64,000 nt of DNA from Agrobacterium tumefaciens (GTDB lineage: Bacteria; Pseudomonadota; Alphaproteobacteria; Rhizobiales; Rhizobiaceae): assembly GCF_017726655.1 (NCBI RefSeq), contig NZ_CP072308.1:682001-746000 (forward strand), read 5' to 3'. Each line of letters opens with the position of its first letter. Position 1 is the first letter of the stretch. Position numbers and translations under genes: made by a program. This document shows positions 1 to 10,938 of the stretch, in pieces. The notes under the pieces were generated by a model. That model was given only the letters and a program-made list of their open reading frames with translations. It did no database searches and had not been told where the DNA came from.

Positions 1-75
1 GCTTTGACCCGCGCGATGCGCCATATCGTTGGCGAAACACCGGCTGCCTATCGTCGCAGCCGCGGTATCCAGTGA
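1..75 (+). CDS. AraC-family transcriptional regulator, C-terminal end only
   Basis: Reading frame 1 from the window edge ends at a TGA at 73-75 and encodes the last 24 residues of a protein, ending in ...GETPAAYRRSRGIQ. The pattern of A-x-x-R-x-x-R-x-x-x-G-x-x-P-x-x-Y-R-R is the end of the second helix-turn-helix of AraC/XylS regulators. The rest of the gene lies outside the window, so its effector and targets cannot be judged. The downstream transporter gene begins within about 30 bases and may be a target or partner. Confidence 0.7.
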   Translation, partial: ALTRAMRHIVGETPAAYRRSRGIQ

Positions 76-102
76 ACCGGCGGCCGTAGGCATCAGGAGT
101 TT

Positions 103-1098
103 TTGTCAAGACAGCCTGTGACGGCTGTGGCACACCGCAGGCTGATGGCAATGCGGATGTGGCAGGACATGAACAGGACAGGTCTCGGTGTTTTTTACGG
201 CATGCTGGCAGGGGCTATGTGGGGCGGCATCTTTCTCGCCCCCAAACTCGTGCCCGATTTTTCAGCCCTGCAACTGTCAACGGCGCGATACCTGACCTAC
301 GGGCTGATTTCGCTTGCCATTATCGGGCCGCGCATGAAGCAGGTTTCAGCCAGCTTCGGCAAACAGGAGTGGATAGCGCTCGCCTGGCTGAGCATGATCG
401 GCAATATCGTCTACTACGTCTTCATCTCGACTGCCGTTAAACTGAGCGGCGTTGCCTTTACCTCCATCATCATCGGCTTCCTGCCTGTTGCCGTGACCAT
501 CATCGGCAGTCGCGACCATGGCGCCGTTTCGCTACGCCGGCTCTGGCCGTCGCTTCTATTTGGCGCGATCGGCATTGTCGGCATTTCGTGGCAATCGCTC
601 ATGCAGAGCGACGGTGGTTTGGACGTCTCCCGTGTCGTCGGCCTCATCTGCGCGCTCGGCGCGCTGGCCTCCTGGACAGCCTTTGCCGTCGGCAACGCGC
701 GTTGGCTTTCGAGACTGAAGGACGTCAGCGCCGACGACTGGAACATGATGACCGGTGTTGTGACTGGCGCACTGGCGCTGGCCCTTGCCATTCCTGCCTT
801 TGCATTCGAGTCAGGAACCCACGACGCAGCAGAATGGCTTCATTTCGCAGCCATCGCCGCCGGGCTGGGTTTCACGGCTTCCATCCTCGGTAACGCCTTT
901 TGGAACCGCATGAGCCGCATGCTCCCGCTGACCATGGTCGGGCAGATGATCCTGTTCGAAACCCTGTTTGCGCTGCTCTATGGGTTTCTGTGGGAAGGGC
1001 GCGGGCCGACATCGATCGAGGCCATCGCAATCTGCGCCGTCGTGCTGAGCGTTGCCCTGTGCATGCGCGCGCATCGGCCGGAAAAGCTCATGGCGTGA
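103..1098 (+). CDS. DMT (EamA) family membrane transporter
   Basis: The protein has about ten hydrophobic segments arranged as two EamA repeats, typical of drug/metabolite exporters of the inner membrane. The first repeat begins near MLAGAMWGGIF and the second after a short charged loop around residue 210 (SADDW). Substrate cannot be predicted. The start is uncertain. A TTG at 103 follows AGGAG at 95-99 by only three bases. In-frame ATGs at 145, 157 and 169 would give a protein nearer the usual 300 residues. It directly follows an AraC regulator gene end, suggesting linked control. Confidence 0.8.
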   Translation: MSRQPVTAVAHRRLMAMRMWQDMNRTGLGVFYGMLAGAMWGGIFLAPKLVPDFSALQLSTARYLTYGLISLAIIGPRMKQVSASFGKQEWIALAWLSMIGNIVYYVFISTAVKLSGVAFTSIIIGFLPVAVTIIGSRDHGAVSLRRLWPSLLFGAIGIVGISWQSLMQSDGGLDVSRVVGLICALGALASWTAFAVGNARWLSRLKDVSADDWNMMTGVVTGALALALAIPAFAFESGTHDAAEWLHFAAIAAGLGFTASILGNAFWNRMSRMLPLTMVGQMILFETLFALLYGFLWEGRGPTSIEAIAICAVVLSVALCMRAHRPEKLMA

Positions 1099-1279
1099 GT
1101 GATCAGGATAGCTTCAATTTCCGCCTTAACGGCCTTCAGCCATTATCCAGCAAGCCCAAGTCTATGGGCTCAAAAGCCTTGCCGCCGCTCCGACGCGCGT
1201 CGGCGAAATTCCGTCTTAAGGCCGGAATGATAGAGTGACAGACGCACCATGGACGCGAAACTGCCCTGCCTGAGCTTGC
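1099..1279. other. Intergenic region with short inverted repeats
   Basis: This gap lies between the convergent DMT transporter and lipA genes. It contains AGCCCA/TGGGCT at 1153-1170 with a six-base loop, without a T tract on either strand, and a TTCCG/CGGAA pair near 1208-1226. No gene or convincing terminator is seen. Confidence 0.4.
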
Positions 1280-2251
1280 TTACTCCGCAGCCACCAGCAG
1301 CTTCTTTTCGCGGGCCGCGCGCAGGCGCTCGAAATCGTCACCGGCGTGGTGGGAGGAACGGGTCAGCGGGCTGGAGGAGACCATGAGGAAGCCCTTGGTA
1401 TAGGCCACCGTCTCGTAGGACTTGAATTCCTCAGGCGTGACGTAAGCCTCGACCTTGTGGTGTTTGCGGGTCGGCTGCAGATATTGGCCGATGGTCAGGA
1501 AGTCCACGTCCGCGCTGCGCAGATCATCCATCAGCTGCAGCACTTCATTGCGCTCTTCACCGAGGCCAACCATGATACCAGACTTGGTGAACATGGTGGG
1601 ATCGAGTTCCTTTACCCGTTGCAACAGGCGCACGGAGTGGAAGTACCGCGCGCCCGGACGAACCGTGAGGTAATTGCCCGGAACGGTTTCCATGTTGTGG
1701 TTGAAGACATCAGGCTTGGCGGCGACGACACGCTCCAGAGCGCCAGGCTTCTTCAGGAAGTCTGGCGTCAGGATTTCGATGGTCGTCGTCGGAGACGCGG
1801 CGCGGATCGCCCAGATCACCTTTTCGAAATGTTCAGCGCCGCCATCCGCAAGATCATCACGGTCGACAGAGGTGATGACGACGTGGGAAAGGCCCATCTG
1901 CTTGACGGCCTTGGCGACGTTCTCAGGCTCGTTCATATCGAGGGGATTGGGCTTGCCGGTCGCGACATTGCAGAAGGCGCAGGCACGGGTGCAGATTTCA
2001 CCCATGATCATGAAGGTCGCGTGTTTCTTGTCCCAGCATTCGCCGATATTTGGACAGCCGGCTTCCTCGCACACGGTCACCAGCTTGTGGCTGCGCACCA
2101 GCTCGCGCGTCTCGTGATAGCCTTTGGAGGTCGGCGCCTTGACGCGGATCCATTCGGGCTTGCGCATCACCTCGGTATCGGGCTTGTGCGCCTTTTCCGG
2201 GTGGCGGATACGCTTTTCGTCGGATGACGTCCTGTCGAGAATAGTGACCAT
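1280..2251 (-). CDS. lipA: Lipoyl synthase
   Basis: LipA is a radical SAM enzyme that inserts two sulfurs into protein-bound octanoyl groups to make lipoate on E2-type subunits. Two iron-sulfur sites are visible: C61, C66 and C72 ([12 protein letters not shown]) for the auxiliary cluster, and C87, C91 and C94 (CTRACAFC) for the SAM cluster. The C-terminal RSS motif ([11 protein letters not shown]) is present. I start at the ATG ending at 2251, giving 323 residues and the family-typical start MVTILDRTS, with AGG upstream. A longer frame to 2344 has no family support. It lies downstream of the pdh genes whose lipoyl domains need this product. Confidence 0.96.
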   Translation of the reverse strand: MVTILDRTSSDEKRIRHPEKAHKPDTEVMRKPEWIRVKAPTSKGYHETRELVRSHKLVTVCEEAGCPNIGECWDKKHATFMIMGEICTRACAFCNVATGKPNPLDMNEPENVAKAVKQMGLSHVVITSVDRDDLADGGAEHFEKVIWAIRAASPTTTIEILTPDFLKKPGALERVVAAKPDVFNHNMETVPGNYLTVRPGARYFHSVRLLQRVKELDPTMFTKSGIMVGLGEERNEVLQLMDDLRSADVDFLTIGQYLQPTRKHHKVEAYVTPEEFKSYETVAYTKGFLMVSSSPLTRSSHHAGDDFERLRAAREKKLLVAAE

Positions 2252-2353
2252 AAAAACCTGCTTCCATCGCCCTTGGCGATCCAGACATCTTTGGTGCGAT
2301 GCTTTAGAACAATTCCAGAAAAAGCGTAAGCCCCTTCCGGTCACGAAGCCTTG

Positions 2354-2602
2354 TCAGCGCCGCACGAGCTTTGCCATGAACAGCAACAGGCTTGCGCCGA
2401 GAAACGAGGTGACGAAATAACCGAGCCTGCTATCCTGTACGAAGACATCGAAGGTTCGCAGCACTGCAACAGCCACCACCGAACCGACAATGCCAAGCAC
2501 GATGTTCATAAAAATGCCGAAGCGCATATCCATGAGCTTGCCCGCAAGCCAGCCGGCGAGACCGCCGATGATGATTGCTGCAATCCAGCCTACACTTTCC
2601 AT
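2354..2602 (-). CDS. GlsB/YeaQ/YmgE (transglycosylase-associated) small membrane protein
   Basis: The 82-residue protein is almost entirely hydrophobic with glycine-rich segments (IIIGGLAGWLAGKLM, IVLGIVGSVVAVAV and a third segment near the C-terminus), matching the three-helix stress-linked GlsB/YeaQ family. Function is poorly known; in enterobacteria relatives are stress-induced. The ATG at 2602 is preceded by GGAG at seven bases. A GTG at 2608 would sit too close to the same site. It lies between lpdA and lipA in the same direction and may be cotranscribed. Confidence 0.8.
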   Translation of the reverse strand: MESVGWIAAIIIGGLAGWLAGKLMDMRFGIFMNIVLGIVGSVVAVAVLRTFDVFVQDSRLGYFVTSFLGASLLLFMAKLVRR

Positions 2603-2660
2603 TCCCACGCTCCCTGAAACAACAGCCCCGCCTTAAGGCTTCATCGAGACATATGGGACA

Positions 2661-2685
2661 CCCGGCATGGTTAGACAATGCCGGG
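2661..2685 (-). terminator. Hairpin downstream of lpdA
   Basis: CCCGGCAT (2661-2668) and ATGCCGGG (2678-2685) form a perfect eight-pair stem with a nine-base loop just after the lpdA stop. There is no T tract on the minus strand, so it may be a 3' stabilising hairpin or weak terminator. Confidence 0.4.
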
Positions 2686-2698
2686 CATCACGCGGCAC

Positions 2699-4144
2699 TT
2701 ATGCGTTCAGCACACGGCCATAGGCGTCGAGCACGCTTTCCTTCATCGACTCGGAAATGGTCGGATGCGGGAAGATCGTGTGCATCAGGTCTTCTTCGGT
2801 CGTCTCCAGATTCATGGCGACCACGAAGCCCTGGATGAGTTCGGTGACTTCCGCGCCCACCATATGTGCGCCGAGCAGCTCGCCGGTCTTCTTGTCGAAG
2901 ATGGTCTTGACCATACCCTGGTCTTCGCCGAGCGCAACCGCCTTGCCGTTTGCCGCAAAGGAGAAGCGGCCAACGCGGATGTCGCGGCCCTGTTCCTTGG
3001 CCTTGGCTTCGGTGAGACCGACAGAAGCGACCTGAGGATTGCAATAGGTGCAGCCCGGAATCTTGAGCTTGTCCATGGGATGCACATTCGGCAGACCGGC
3101 GATCTTTTCGACGCAGATGACAGCCTCGTGCTCAGCCTTGTGGGCGAGCAGTGGCGGACCCGCGACGTCACCGATGGCGTAGATACCGGGCACGTTGGTC
3201 TTGCCGTAACCGTCGATGACGATGAAGCCGCGATCGGTCTTCACGCCAGCAGTCTCAAGGCCGATGCCCTCGATGTTGGCAACGACGCCGACGGCGGAGA
3301 TCATCCGATCGGCCGTAATCTTTTCAGAAGAACCGTCCTTCTTCTCCAGCGTCGCGGTGATGGAGTTCGCGCCCTTCTCCACCTTGGAAACCTTGGTTTC
3401 CAGATGGATCTTCATGCCCTGCTTCTCGAGCTGCTTTTTGGCGAAGGCAGAGATTTCGGCGTCTTCGACCGGCATGACCTGACTCATGATTTCAACCACG
3501 GTCACGTCGACGCCCATGGTGCGGTAGAAGCTGGCGAATTCGATGCCGATGGCGCCAGAGCCCATGACGAGCAGCGACTTGGGCATTTCTTCCGGCTTCA
3601 TCGCCTCGAAATAGGTCCAGATCAGCTTGCCATCCGGCTCGATGCCGGGCAGCGCGCGCGGGCGGGCGCCCGTTGCGACGATAATGTGCTTGGCAGTGTA
3701 AGTGCCCTCGCCCAGCGTGTTTTTCGGCACGGGCCCCTGCGGCTGAACCACCGGCTTGGTGGATTTGCCGACGACGATCTCGCCCGGCTTGGTGATCTTG
3801 GCTTCACCCCAGATGATATCGACCTTGTTCTTCTTGAACAGGAAACCGACGCCATTGTTCATGCGGGCTGCAATGCCGCGCGAGCGCGCCACGATTGCCT
3901 TGACGTCCGGCTTGATCGAGCCTTCCAGCGTCAGGCCATAATCCTTGGCGTGGGTGGCGGTGTGCATGACATCGGCGGTGCGCAGCAAGGCCTTGGTGGG
4001 AATGCAGCCCCAGTTGGAGCAGATGCCGGCCAGATGCTCACGCTCCACGACGGCAACCTTCATGCCGAGCTGGGCTGCGCGGATCGCGGCAATGTAGCCG
4101 CCCGGTCCCGAACCGATGATGATGACGTCATATGATTGAGCCAT
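2699..4144 (-). CDS. lpdA: Dihydrolipoamide dehydrogenase (E3 of pyruvate dehydrogenase)
   Basis: This FAD enzyme reoxidises the dihydrolipoyl groups of E2 with NAD+. The protein of 481 residues shows the FAD-binding GSGPGG at 11-16, the redox disulfide C42-SNWG-C47, and the C-terminal HPTISE active-site segment. Only one lipoyl dehydrogenase is seen in the window, and its place downstream of pdhABC points to the pyruvate complex. The TrxB-like domains are intact and the length is normal, though it lacks an N-terminal lipoyl domain of its own. An SGNH hydrolase separates it from pdhC. Confidence 0.96.
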   Translation of the reverse strand: MAQSYDVIIIGSGPGGYIAAIRAAQLGMKVAVVEREHLAGICSNWGCIPTKALLRTADVMHTATHAKDYGLTLEGSIKPDVKAIVARSRGIAARMNNGVGFLFKKNKVDIIWGEAKITKPGEIVVGKSTKPVVQPQGPVPKNTLGEGTYTAKHIIVATGARPRALPGIEPDGKLIWTYFEAMKPEEMPKSLLVMGSGAIGIEFASFYRTMGVDVTVVEIMSQVMPVEDAEISAFAKKQLEKQGMKIHLETKVSKVEKGANSITATLEKKDGSSEKITADRMISAVGVVANIEGIGLETAGVKTDRGFIVIDGYGKTNVPGIYAIGDVAGPPLLAHKAEHEAVICVEKIAGLPNVHPMDKLKIPGCTYCNPQVASVGLTEAKAKEQGRDIRVGRFSFAANGKAVALGEDQGMVKTIFDKKTGELLGAHMVGAEVTELIQGFVVAMNLETTEEDLMHTIFPHPTISESMKESVLDAYGRVLNA

Positions 4145-4201
4145 TGGAAATCCTGCCTTGTCCTATCGGGTCGCGAGCAGCGCCACGACCGGGAATTGTT
4201 C

Positions 4202-4846
4202 TTAAAGTCCGAGCATCATGCGGACGACGGGCTCCAGCCCTCGTCCAATGGCCCGCGTATTTTCAGCATCGAGATGAACGCCATCCACCGGCGTCGTGCG
4301 CGCCACGGAACCCGCATCGAAAAAGCCGCAATCGAGCTCGTCGGCCAGATCCCGGTAAACGGAGGCCAGCATCGCCGATTCATCGATCGCATCGCGAAAG
4401 ATCGCGCCCATAAACGGGTTGGCCGTCTCGCACAGCGGCGGCGGCGCGACGATCAGCACGTCGGGCGCCTCCCAGTCCGGGACCTGCCAGATATGGTTGC
4501 GCGTGAGTTTCACCAGCCGTTCGACACCCTTCATGGCGACAATTGCCGATCCATGGATCGATGGTTTCAGGTCGTTGGTGCCGAGCATGATAATCACCAG
4601 ATCAAGCGGCGCATGGCTGTGCAGCAACGTAGGAAGAATCCGCGCGCCGTTGCGGTCGCAATCGGCGGTGTTATCGTCATAAGCGGTAGTGCGACCGCCC
4701 AGCCCTTCGTGGATCACATGCACATCAGGACCGAGCGCCTTCTGCAAGACGCTCGGCCAAAGATCGTCATGGCTGTGCCGGCCACCCGTTTCCGCATTTG
4801 ATCCCCAGGTAAGAGAATCGCCAAAGCAGAGGACCGACTTCACCAT
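4202..4846 (-). CDS. SGNH/GDSL hydrolase (arylesterase-like)
   Basis: The four SGNH blocks are visible in 214 residues: FGDSLTWG with nucleophile Ser11, GGRTT around 50-54, GTND with Asn91, and DGVH with Asp188 and His191. There is no signal peptide, so it is cytoplasmic. The sequence is of the rhizobial/mycobacterial arylesterase-acyltransferase type, whose members hydrolyse short acetyl esters and form octamers. It begins 12 bases after pdhC and precedes lpdA in the same direction, so it seems to be cotranscribed with the pyruvate dehydrogenase genes. Its natural substrate is unknown. Confidence 0.88.
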   Translation of the reverse strand: MVKSVLCFGDSLTWGSNAETGGRHSHDDLWPSVLQKALGPDVHVIHEGLGGRTTAYDDNTADCDRNGARILPTLLHSHAPLDLVIIMLGTNDLKPSIHGSAIVAMKGVERLVKLTRNHIWQVPDWEAPDVLIVAPPPLCETANPFMGAIFRDAIDESAMLASVYRDLADELDCGFFDAGSVARTTPVDGVHLDAENTRAIGRGLEPVVRMMLGL

Positions 4847-4858
4847 CTCACTCTCCGA

Positions 4859-6232
4859 TCAAACCAGCATGCCCATCGGGTTTTCGATGTAGCGCTTGAA
4901 AGCGCCGATCAGTTCGGCTCCGAGCGCGCCATCGACACAGCGGTGGTCGGTGGAGAGCGTGACCGTCATGACATTGGCGATCTTGATCTCGCCATTCTTG
5001 ACGACAGCGCGTTCTTCACCCGCGCCGACGGCCAGGATGGTGGCATGTGGCGGGTTGATGACAGCCGAGAAGCTTTTTACGCCCATCATGCCCATGTTGG
5101 ACACGGCGGTCGTGCCGCCCTGATATTCCTCAGGCTTCAGCTTGCGTTCTTTCGCGCGCTTGCCGTAGTCCTTCATCTCGTTGGAGATGGTGGAGAGCGA
5201 CTTCTGCTCAGCCTTGCGGATGATCGGCGTGATCAGGCCACCGGGAATGGACACGGCAACGCCGACATCCGAATGCTTGTGCTTGACCATGGCGCTTTCC
5301 GTCCAGGAGACGTTGGCGTCAGGCACGTCACGAAGCGCCAGCGCCAGCGCCTTGATGACCATGTCGTTGACCGACAGCTTGTAGGCCGGCTTGCCGTCCT
5401 TTTCGGGGGCAGCGGCGTTGAGCTGGGCGCGCAGCGCCAGAAGCGTATCCAGCTCGCAATCCACGGAAACGTAGAAATGCGGAACCGTCTGCTTGGATTC
5501 GACCAGACGCTTGGCGATGACCTTGCGCATGCCGTCATGCGGCACGAGCTCGTAGGAGCCTTCTTCGAACAGCTTGAGAACGGCTTCGTCCGACTGGCCC
5601 TTGGCAAGCGCCGGAGCCGGTGTGCCTGCGGATGCAGCAGCGGCGCTTGGCGCAGCCTTCGCACCGCCGGAGGCGGCAGCCTTTTCGACGTCGGTCTTGA
5701 CAATACGGCCATGCGGGCCGGAACCGGAAACGCTCGAGAGGTCGAGACCGGCTTCCTTGGCAAGACGGCGCGCAAGCGGCGACGCGAAGATGCGCTCGCC
5801 AGACTTGGAAACCGGCGCTGGCGTAGACGAAGCAGCAGGCTGGTCGGCAACCGGCTTTTCAGCCTTTGCCGGGGCAGCCTCTTCCTTCGGCGCTTCCGCC
5901 TTGACGGCGTCCTGCTTGGGCGTTTCCGCCTTTGCCTCAGCCTTGGCAGGAGCCGCATCGCCGCCCTTTGCCGCCTCGGCCACATCCTCGCCATCGGCGG
6001 CGAGGATTGCGATGAGGGCGTTGACCTTCACGGCTTCTGTGCCGGCCGGAACGACCAGCTTGGCAACAGTGCCTTCGTCCACGGCTTCCACTTCCATGGT
6101 CGCCTTGTCGGTCTCGATCTCGGCGATCACGTCACCGGGAGCGACCTTGTCGCCTTCCTTGACCAGCCACTTGGCCAGATTGCCCTCTTCCATCGTCGGA
6201 GAAAGGGCAGGCATGGTGATATTGATAGGCAT
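4859..6232 (-). CDS. pdhC: Dihydrolipoamide acetyltransferase (E2 of pyruvate dehydrogenase)
   Basis: E2 transfers acetyl from E1 to CoA and forms the core of the complex. The order is one N-terminal lipoyl domain with Lys43 in [10 protein letters not shown], an Ala/Lys/Pro-rich linker (about 85-145), a peripheral subunit-binding domain (about 148-187, [13 protein letters not shown]) and the catalytic domain ending with DHRCVDGA, with His430 and Asp434. The length of 457 residues fits alphaproteobacterial E2 with a single lipoyl domain. The gene starts 14 bases after the pdhB stop, indicating one transcript. Confidence 0.96.
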   Translation of the reverse strand: MPINITMPALSPTMEEGNLAKWLVKEGDKVAPGDVIAEIETDKATMEVEAVDEGTVAKLVVPAGTEAVKVNALIAILAADGEDVAEAAKGGDAAPAKAEAKAETPKQDAVKAEAPKEEAAPAKAEKPVADQPAASSTPAPVSKSGERIFASPLARRLAKEAGLDLSSVSGSGPHGRIVKTDVEKAAASGGAKAAPSAAAASAGTPAPALAKGQSDEAVLKLFEEGSYELVPHDGMRKVIAKRLVESKQTVPHFYVSVDCELDTLLALRAQLNAAAPEKDGKPAYKLSVNDMVIKALALALRDVPDANVSWTESAMVKHKHSDVGVAVSIPGGLITPIIRKAEQKSLSTISNEMKDYGKRAKERKLKPEEYQGGTTAVSNMGMMGVKSFSAVINPPHATILAVGAGEERAVVKNGEIKIANVMTVTLSTDHRCVDGALGAELIGAFKRYIENPMGMLV

Positions 6233-6246
6233 CGAAACGCCTCCCC

Positions 6247-7668
6247 TTACTTGTAGCAGACGGTTTTTACGGCCTGGACGACTTCATCGACATTCGGAAG
6301 CGCCAGCTTCTCCAGATTGGCCGCGTAAGGCATCGGAACGTCCTTGCCGGCAATCGTCAGGATCGGCGCGTCGAGATAATCGAAAGCAGCGCGCTGGACC
6401 TGGTTGGAGATGAAGTCACCGACCGATGACTGCGGGAAACCTTCTTCGACAGTAACGAGACGGCCGGTCTTCTTCACCGATTCGATAACGGTCGGCAGGT
6501 CCATCGGACGGATGGTGCGCAGGTCGATCAATTCGACGTCGATGCCGAGTTTTTCGAGTTCCGCAACAGCCTTGACCGCATAGGTCATGCCGATACCGAA
6601 GGAAACGATGGTTGCATCCTTGCCCTTGCGATGAATGCGCGCCTTGCCGATCGGCAGCACGAAATCATCCAGCTTCGGCACTTCGAAGCTCTGGCCGTAG
6701 AGAATTTCGTTCTCGAGGAAGATGACGGGGTTAGGATCGCGGATGGCGGCCTTCAAAAGACCCTTCGCATCGGCAGCCGTATAGGGCATGACGACCTTGA
6801 GGCCCGGAATATGGCTGTACCATGCGGCGTAACATTGGGAGTGCTGGGCCGCAACGCGGGCAGCAGCACCCGAAGGACCACGGAACACCATCGGCGCGCC
6901 CATCTGGCCGCCCGACATGTAAAGGGTCTTGGCCGCCGAGTTGACGATCTGGTCGATCGCCTGCATGGCGAAGTTGAAGGTCATGAATTCGACGATCGGC
7001 TTCAGGCCGGTCATGGCTGCACCGACGCCGATGCCGGCAAAGCCGTGTTCGGTGATCGGGGTGTCGATGACGCGGCGCTCGCCGAATTCCTGCAGCAGGC
7101 CCTGGGTAATCTTGTAAGCGCCCTGATATTCGGCGACCTCTTCACCCATGATGAAGACTTTTTCATCGGCGCGCATTTCTTCAGCCATGGCGTCACGCAG
7201 CGCTTCACGCACCGTCGTCATAACCATTTCGGTGCCCTCCGGAATGTCCGGGTCGGCGGCGACGTCGATCTTGGGTGCTGCCGGAACCTTCGCGGCTTCC
7301 TTGGAAGCGCTCGGCTCTTCGGTGGCTTCGCGGGTTTTGCCGCCGGCGGCATCAGAACCCGAGTTGGCTGCTTCGGCCTTCGGCTCTTCCTTCTTGGCAG
7401 CGGACGAGATGTCGTCGGCGCTTTCGCCTTCCTGGATGAGCACGGCGATCGGGGTGTTGACCTTGACGCCTTCGGTGCCGGCATCGATCAGCAGTTTGCC
7501 GATGACGCCTTCATCCACGGCTTCCACTTCCATGGTCGCCTTGTCGGTTTCGATCTCCGCGATAACGTCGCCGGAGGTGACCTTGTCGCCTTCCTTTTTA
7601 AGCCATTTGGAAAGCGTACCTTCCTCCATGGTCGGGGAAAGGGCGGGCATAAGAATTTCTACAGGCAT
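6247..7668 (-). CDS. pdhB: Pyruvate dehydrogenase E1 beta subunit with N-terminal lipoyl domain
   Basis: The C-terminal part (from about residue 148, [15 protein letters not shown]) is the transketolase-like E1 beta subunit that completes the thiamine diphosphate site with PdhA. Unlike most E1 beta proteins it begins with a lipoyl domain (Lys43 in [10 protein letters not shown]), nearly the same as that of PdhC, followed by an acidic/Ala-rich linker. This fusion gives 473 residues instead of about 330. It is known in alphaproteobacteria, including Sinorhizobium. The gene lies 17 bases after pdhA. Confidence 0.96.
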   Translation of the reverse strand: MPVEILMPALSPTMEEGTLSKWLKKEGDKVTSGDVIAEIETDKATMEVEAVDEGVIGKLLIDAGTEGVKVNTPIAVLIQEGESADDISSAAKKEEPKAEAANSGSDAAGGKTREATEEPSASKEAAKVPAAPKIDVAADPDIPEGTEMVMTTVREALRDAMAEEMRADEKVFIMGEEVAEYQGAYKITQGLLQEFGERRVIDTPITEHGFAGIGVGAAMTGLKPIVEFMTFNFAMQAIDQIVNSAAKTLYMSGGQMGAPMVFRGPSGAAARVAAQHSQCYAAWYSHIPGLKVVMPYTAADAKGLLKAAIRDPNPVIFLENEILYGQSFEVPKLDDFVLPIGKARIHRKGKDATIVSFGIGMTYAVKAVAELEKLGIDVELIDLRTIRPMDLPTVIESVKKTGRLVTVEEGFPQSSVGDFISNQVQRAAFDYLDAPILTIAGKDVPMPYAANLEKLALPNVDEVVQAVKTVCYK

Positions 7669-7685
7669 GGGTTTCCCTTTCCCGA

Positions 7686-8729
7686 TCAGAGCAGAATGTC
7701 GGTGTAGAGCTCGGATGCATCCGGCTCGGGGTCGTTCTGGGCGAAGTCGGCGCTGTCGGCAACGATATCACGGACATCCTTGTCGATGGCCTTCAATTCG
7801 TCTTCGCTGGCCCAGCCCTGCTCCAGAAGGCGTGCCTTCACCTGCTCGATCGGATCATGTTCCGAACGCATCTTCTGCACTTCATCCTTGGAACGGTACT
7901 TCGCCGGGTCGGACATGGAGTGACCGCGGTAACGGTAGGTCAGCATTTCAAGAATGATCGGGCCCTTGCCGGAACGGCAATGTTCCAGCGCCTGATCGGC
8001 TGCGGCCTTGACGGCGCGGACATCCATGCCATCCACCTGGATACCGGGAATGCCGAAGGACTGGCCGCGCAGCGAATAGTTCGATTGTGCGGTTGCGCGG
8101 GCGGTCGAGGTGCCCATGGCGTAACGGTTGTTTTCGACGATATAGATGATCGGCAACTTCCAGAGAGCTGCCATGTTGAAGCTCTCGTAGACCTGACCCT
8201 GGTTCGCCGCGCCGTCACCGAAGTAGGTTACGGAGACGTTGTCGTTACCGCGATAGCGGTTGGCGAATGCGAGGCCGGTCCCGAGCGAGACCTGTGCGCC
8301 GACGATGCCGTGACCGCCATAAAAATGCTTCTCTTTCGAGAACATGTGCATGGAGCCGCCCTTGCCTTTCGACAGGCCGCCCTTGCGGCCGGTCAGTTCG
8401 GCCATGACGCCACGGGCGCTCATGCCGCAGGCGAGCATGTGACCGTGGTCGCGATAGGCGGTGATGACCTGATCACCTTCCTTCTGCGCCATCTGCATGC
8501 CGACGACGACAGCTTCCTGACCGATGTAGAGGTGACAGAAACCACCGATGAAGCCCATGCCATAGAGCTGGCCGGCCTTTTCTTCGAAACGGCGGATCAG
8601 CAGCATTTCACGATAGGCGTGAAGCTCTTCTTCCTTCGAGAAGTCCGGGCTGTTCTTGCCGGTGAATTCGGTTGCGGACTTTGCCGTTGTCTTCCGGCCG
8701 GATACGGTCGCTGATTTTCGCGGCGCCAT
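7686..8729 (-). CDS. pdhA: Pyruvate dehydrogenase E1 alpha subunit
   Basis: E1 alpha decarboxylates pyruvate on thiamine diphosphate. The diphosphate/magnesium motif runs from GDG at 171-173 to NN at 200-201. The N-terminal 30 residues are basic and rich in Ser/Thr ([12 protein letters not shown]), as in rhizobial homologues. The ATG at 8729 has GGAGG upstream. An ATG four bases earlier is out of frame. It is the first gene of the pdhA-pdhB-pdhC-esterase-lpdA series. Confidence 0.96.
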   Translation of the reverse strand: MAPRKSATVSGRKTTAKSATEFTGKNSPDFSKEEELHAYREMLLIRRFEEKAGQLYGMGFIGGFCHLYIGQEAVVVGMQMAQKEGDQVITAYRDHGHMLACGMSARGVMAELTGRKGGLSKGKGGSMHMFSKEKHFYGGHGIVGAQVSLGTGLAFANRYRGNDNVSVTYFGDGAANQGQVYESFNMAALWKLPIIYIVENNRYAMGTSTARATAQSNYSLRGQSFGIPGIQVDGMDVRAVKAAADQALEHCRSGKGPIILEMLTYRYRGHSMSDPAKYRSKDEVQKMRSEHDPIEQVKARLLEQGWASEDELKAIDKDVRDIVADSADFAQNDPEPDASELYTDILL

Positions 8730-8862
8730 TCATCCCTCCCTGAGTTGCCGTTTGAATGGATAGAGTGGCGCGTACCATATGCAAGAAAGCGCCATGCAGC
8801 AATGCTATAAACGCATGGCACATATTCACGCTAAGATGCTGTGAATAAATCAAAAATGTTGA

Positions 8863-8883
8863 ATTAACCGAATTTCGGTTAAT
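8863..8883. repeat. AT-rich perfect palindrome between ftsB-like gene and pdhA
   Basis: ATTAACCGAA and TTCGGTTAAT are perfect ten-base arms around one central T. It begins at the stop codon of the ftsB-like gene and lies about 135 bases before pdhA. Read on the minus strand it is followed by a T-rich stretch (near 8853-8859), so it could be a weak terminator. Alternatively it is an operator for the pdhA promoter. Confidence 0.5.
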
Positions 8884-9200
8884 CAGAAATATGTGTTCAT
8901 GATGACGATTTCGTCCGTTCGGGACATGTTCAGCTGGTACCGGGAAATCTCGTCGATCATGTCCCGTTCGAGCGAACCGTCACTCAACAGCTCCACTTGA
9001 CGCTCCAGCGCCACGCGCGCCTGCGTCAGCTTTGCAAGCTCCGCCGTCCGGGTGATACGCTGCCGCTCCAGCCGCTCGGTTGCCTGAAGGCCGAAATCGC
9101 CATGGATCGAATGATAGCCGAAATAGGAAAGAAAAGCGATGGTAATGGCTGGAACGATCAGCCGACCGAATCGTCTCTTTTTATGATGCCTGGTCCACAT
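8883..9200 (-). CDS. FtsB/DivIC-like septum formation initiator
   Basis: The 105-residue protein has a short basic N-terminus, one membrane helix (about 13-32, LIVPAITIAFLSYFGYHSI) and then a predicted coiled coil (about 42-75, with many Glu, Arg and Leu). This is the layout of FtsB/DivIC proteins that bridge FtsL and FtsQ at the divisome. The same gene lies between eno and pdhA in many Rhizobiales. I choose the ATG at 9200; a TTG at 9218 has poorer support. No symbol is given because FtsB and DivIC are hard to separate at this level. Confidence 0.85.
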   Translation of the reverse strand: MWTRHHKKRRFGRLIVPAITIAFLSYFGYHSIHGDFGLQATERLERQRITRTAELAKLTQARVALERQVELLSDGSLERDMIDEISRYQLNMSRTDEIVIMNTYF

Positions 9201-9303
9201 GCCGGAGAGATGCCTCAAAACGCGTAACGTGAGTCTGAGACTAGAGCGGATTGTTTAACTATCCGTTGACCTTAAATTATGAGCAGCAATTGGACATGAA
9301 AAA

Positions 9304-9323
9304 AGCCCGCCGGAAGGCGGGCT
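9304..9323 (-). terminator. Rho-independent terminator downstream of eno
   Basis: AGCCCGCC (9304-9311) and GGCGGGCT (9316-9323) pair with a four-base loop. On the minus strand the stem is followed by a run of six T (9299-9304). It would end the eno transcript about 200 bases beyond its stop and separate it from the ftsB-like gene. Confidence 0.85.
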
Positions 9324-9350
9324 GTAATGGCAACGACGTTAAGAGAACGC

Positions 9351-9461
9351 TCGTCATGCCGGACTTGATCCGGCATCAAGCCACAGCGCGTCTGTGCTGT
9401 GAGAAGTGTCTTTCGCGATCAAAGACTTGATCGCGCTGGACCCCGCATCAAGTCCGTGCGG
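9351..9461 (+). repeat. Intergenic palindromic mosaic repeat, copy 1
   Basis: About 110 bases made of three inverted-repeat blocks: GCCGGACTTGATCCGGC at the left, a centre with ACAGCGCGTCTGTGCTGT, then CGCGATCAAAGACTTGATCGCG and an imperfect right end resembling CCCGGATCAAGTCCGGGG. A second copy lies at 56221-56330 in the opposite orientation. The structure is like the RIME-type mosaic elements of rhizobia. It fills most of the gap between the terminator and eno. Confidence 0.75.
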
Positions 9462-9528
9462 ACTATACCGCTCGCCCCTGAAACGAGCCCGCCAGGCAGC
9501 GGGCCATATCATGAACTCCGAACGCGAA

Positions 9529-10866
<1,338 letters not shown>

Positions 10867-10938
10867 TTACAATGACGGCGGGCGGCAGAAACGGGGCGCC
10901 CGCAATTAAAATCGATTGGCACGAGCCGCGTCGTACAA

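Noticed and set aside
1153-1170. AGCCCA/TGGGCT hairpin after the DMT gene as a terminator
   Set aside because: Short stem and no T tract on either strand.
2678-4135. Long plus-strand frame of 485 codons opposite lpdA
   Set aside because: It mirrors lpdA in the antisense frame, is rich in His, Asp, Arg and Gly, and shows no domain; such shadows are common at high GC.
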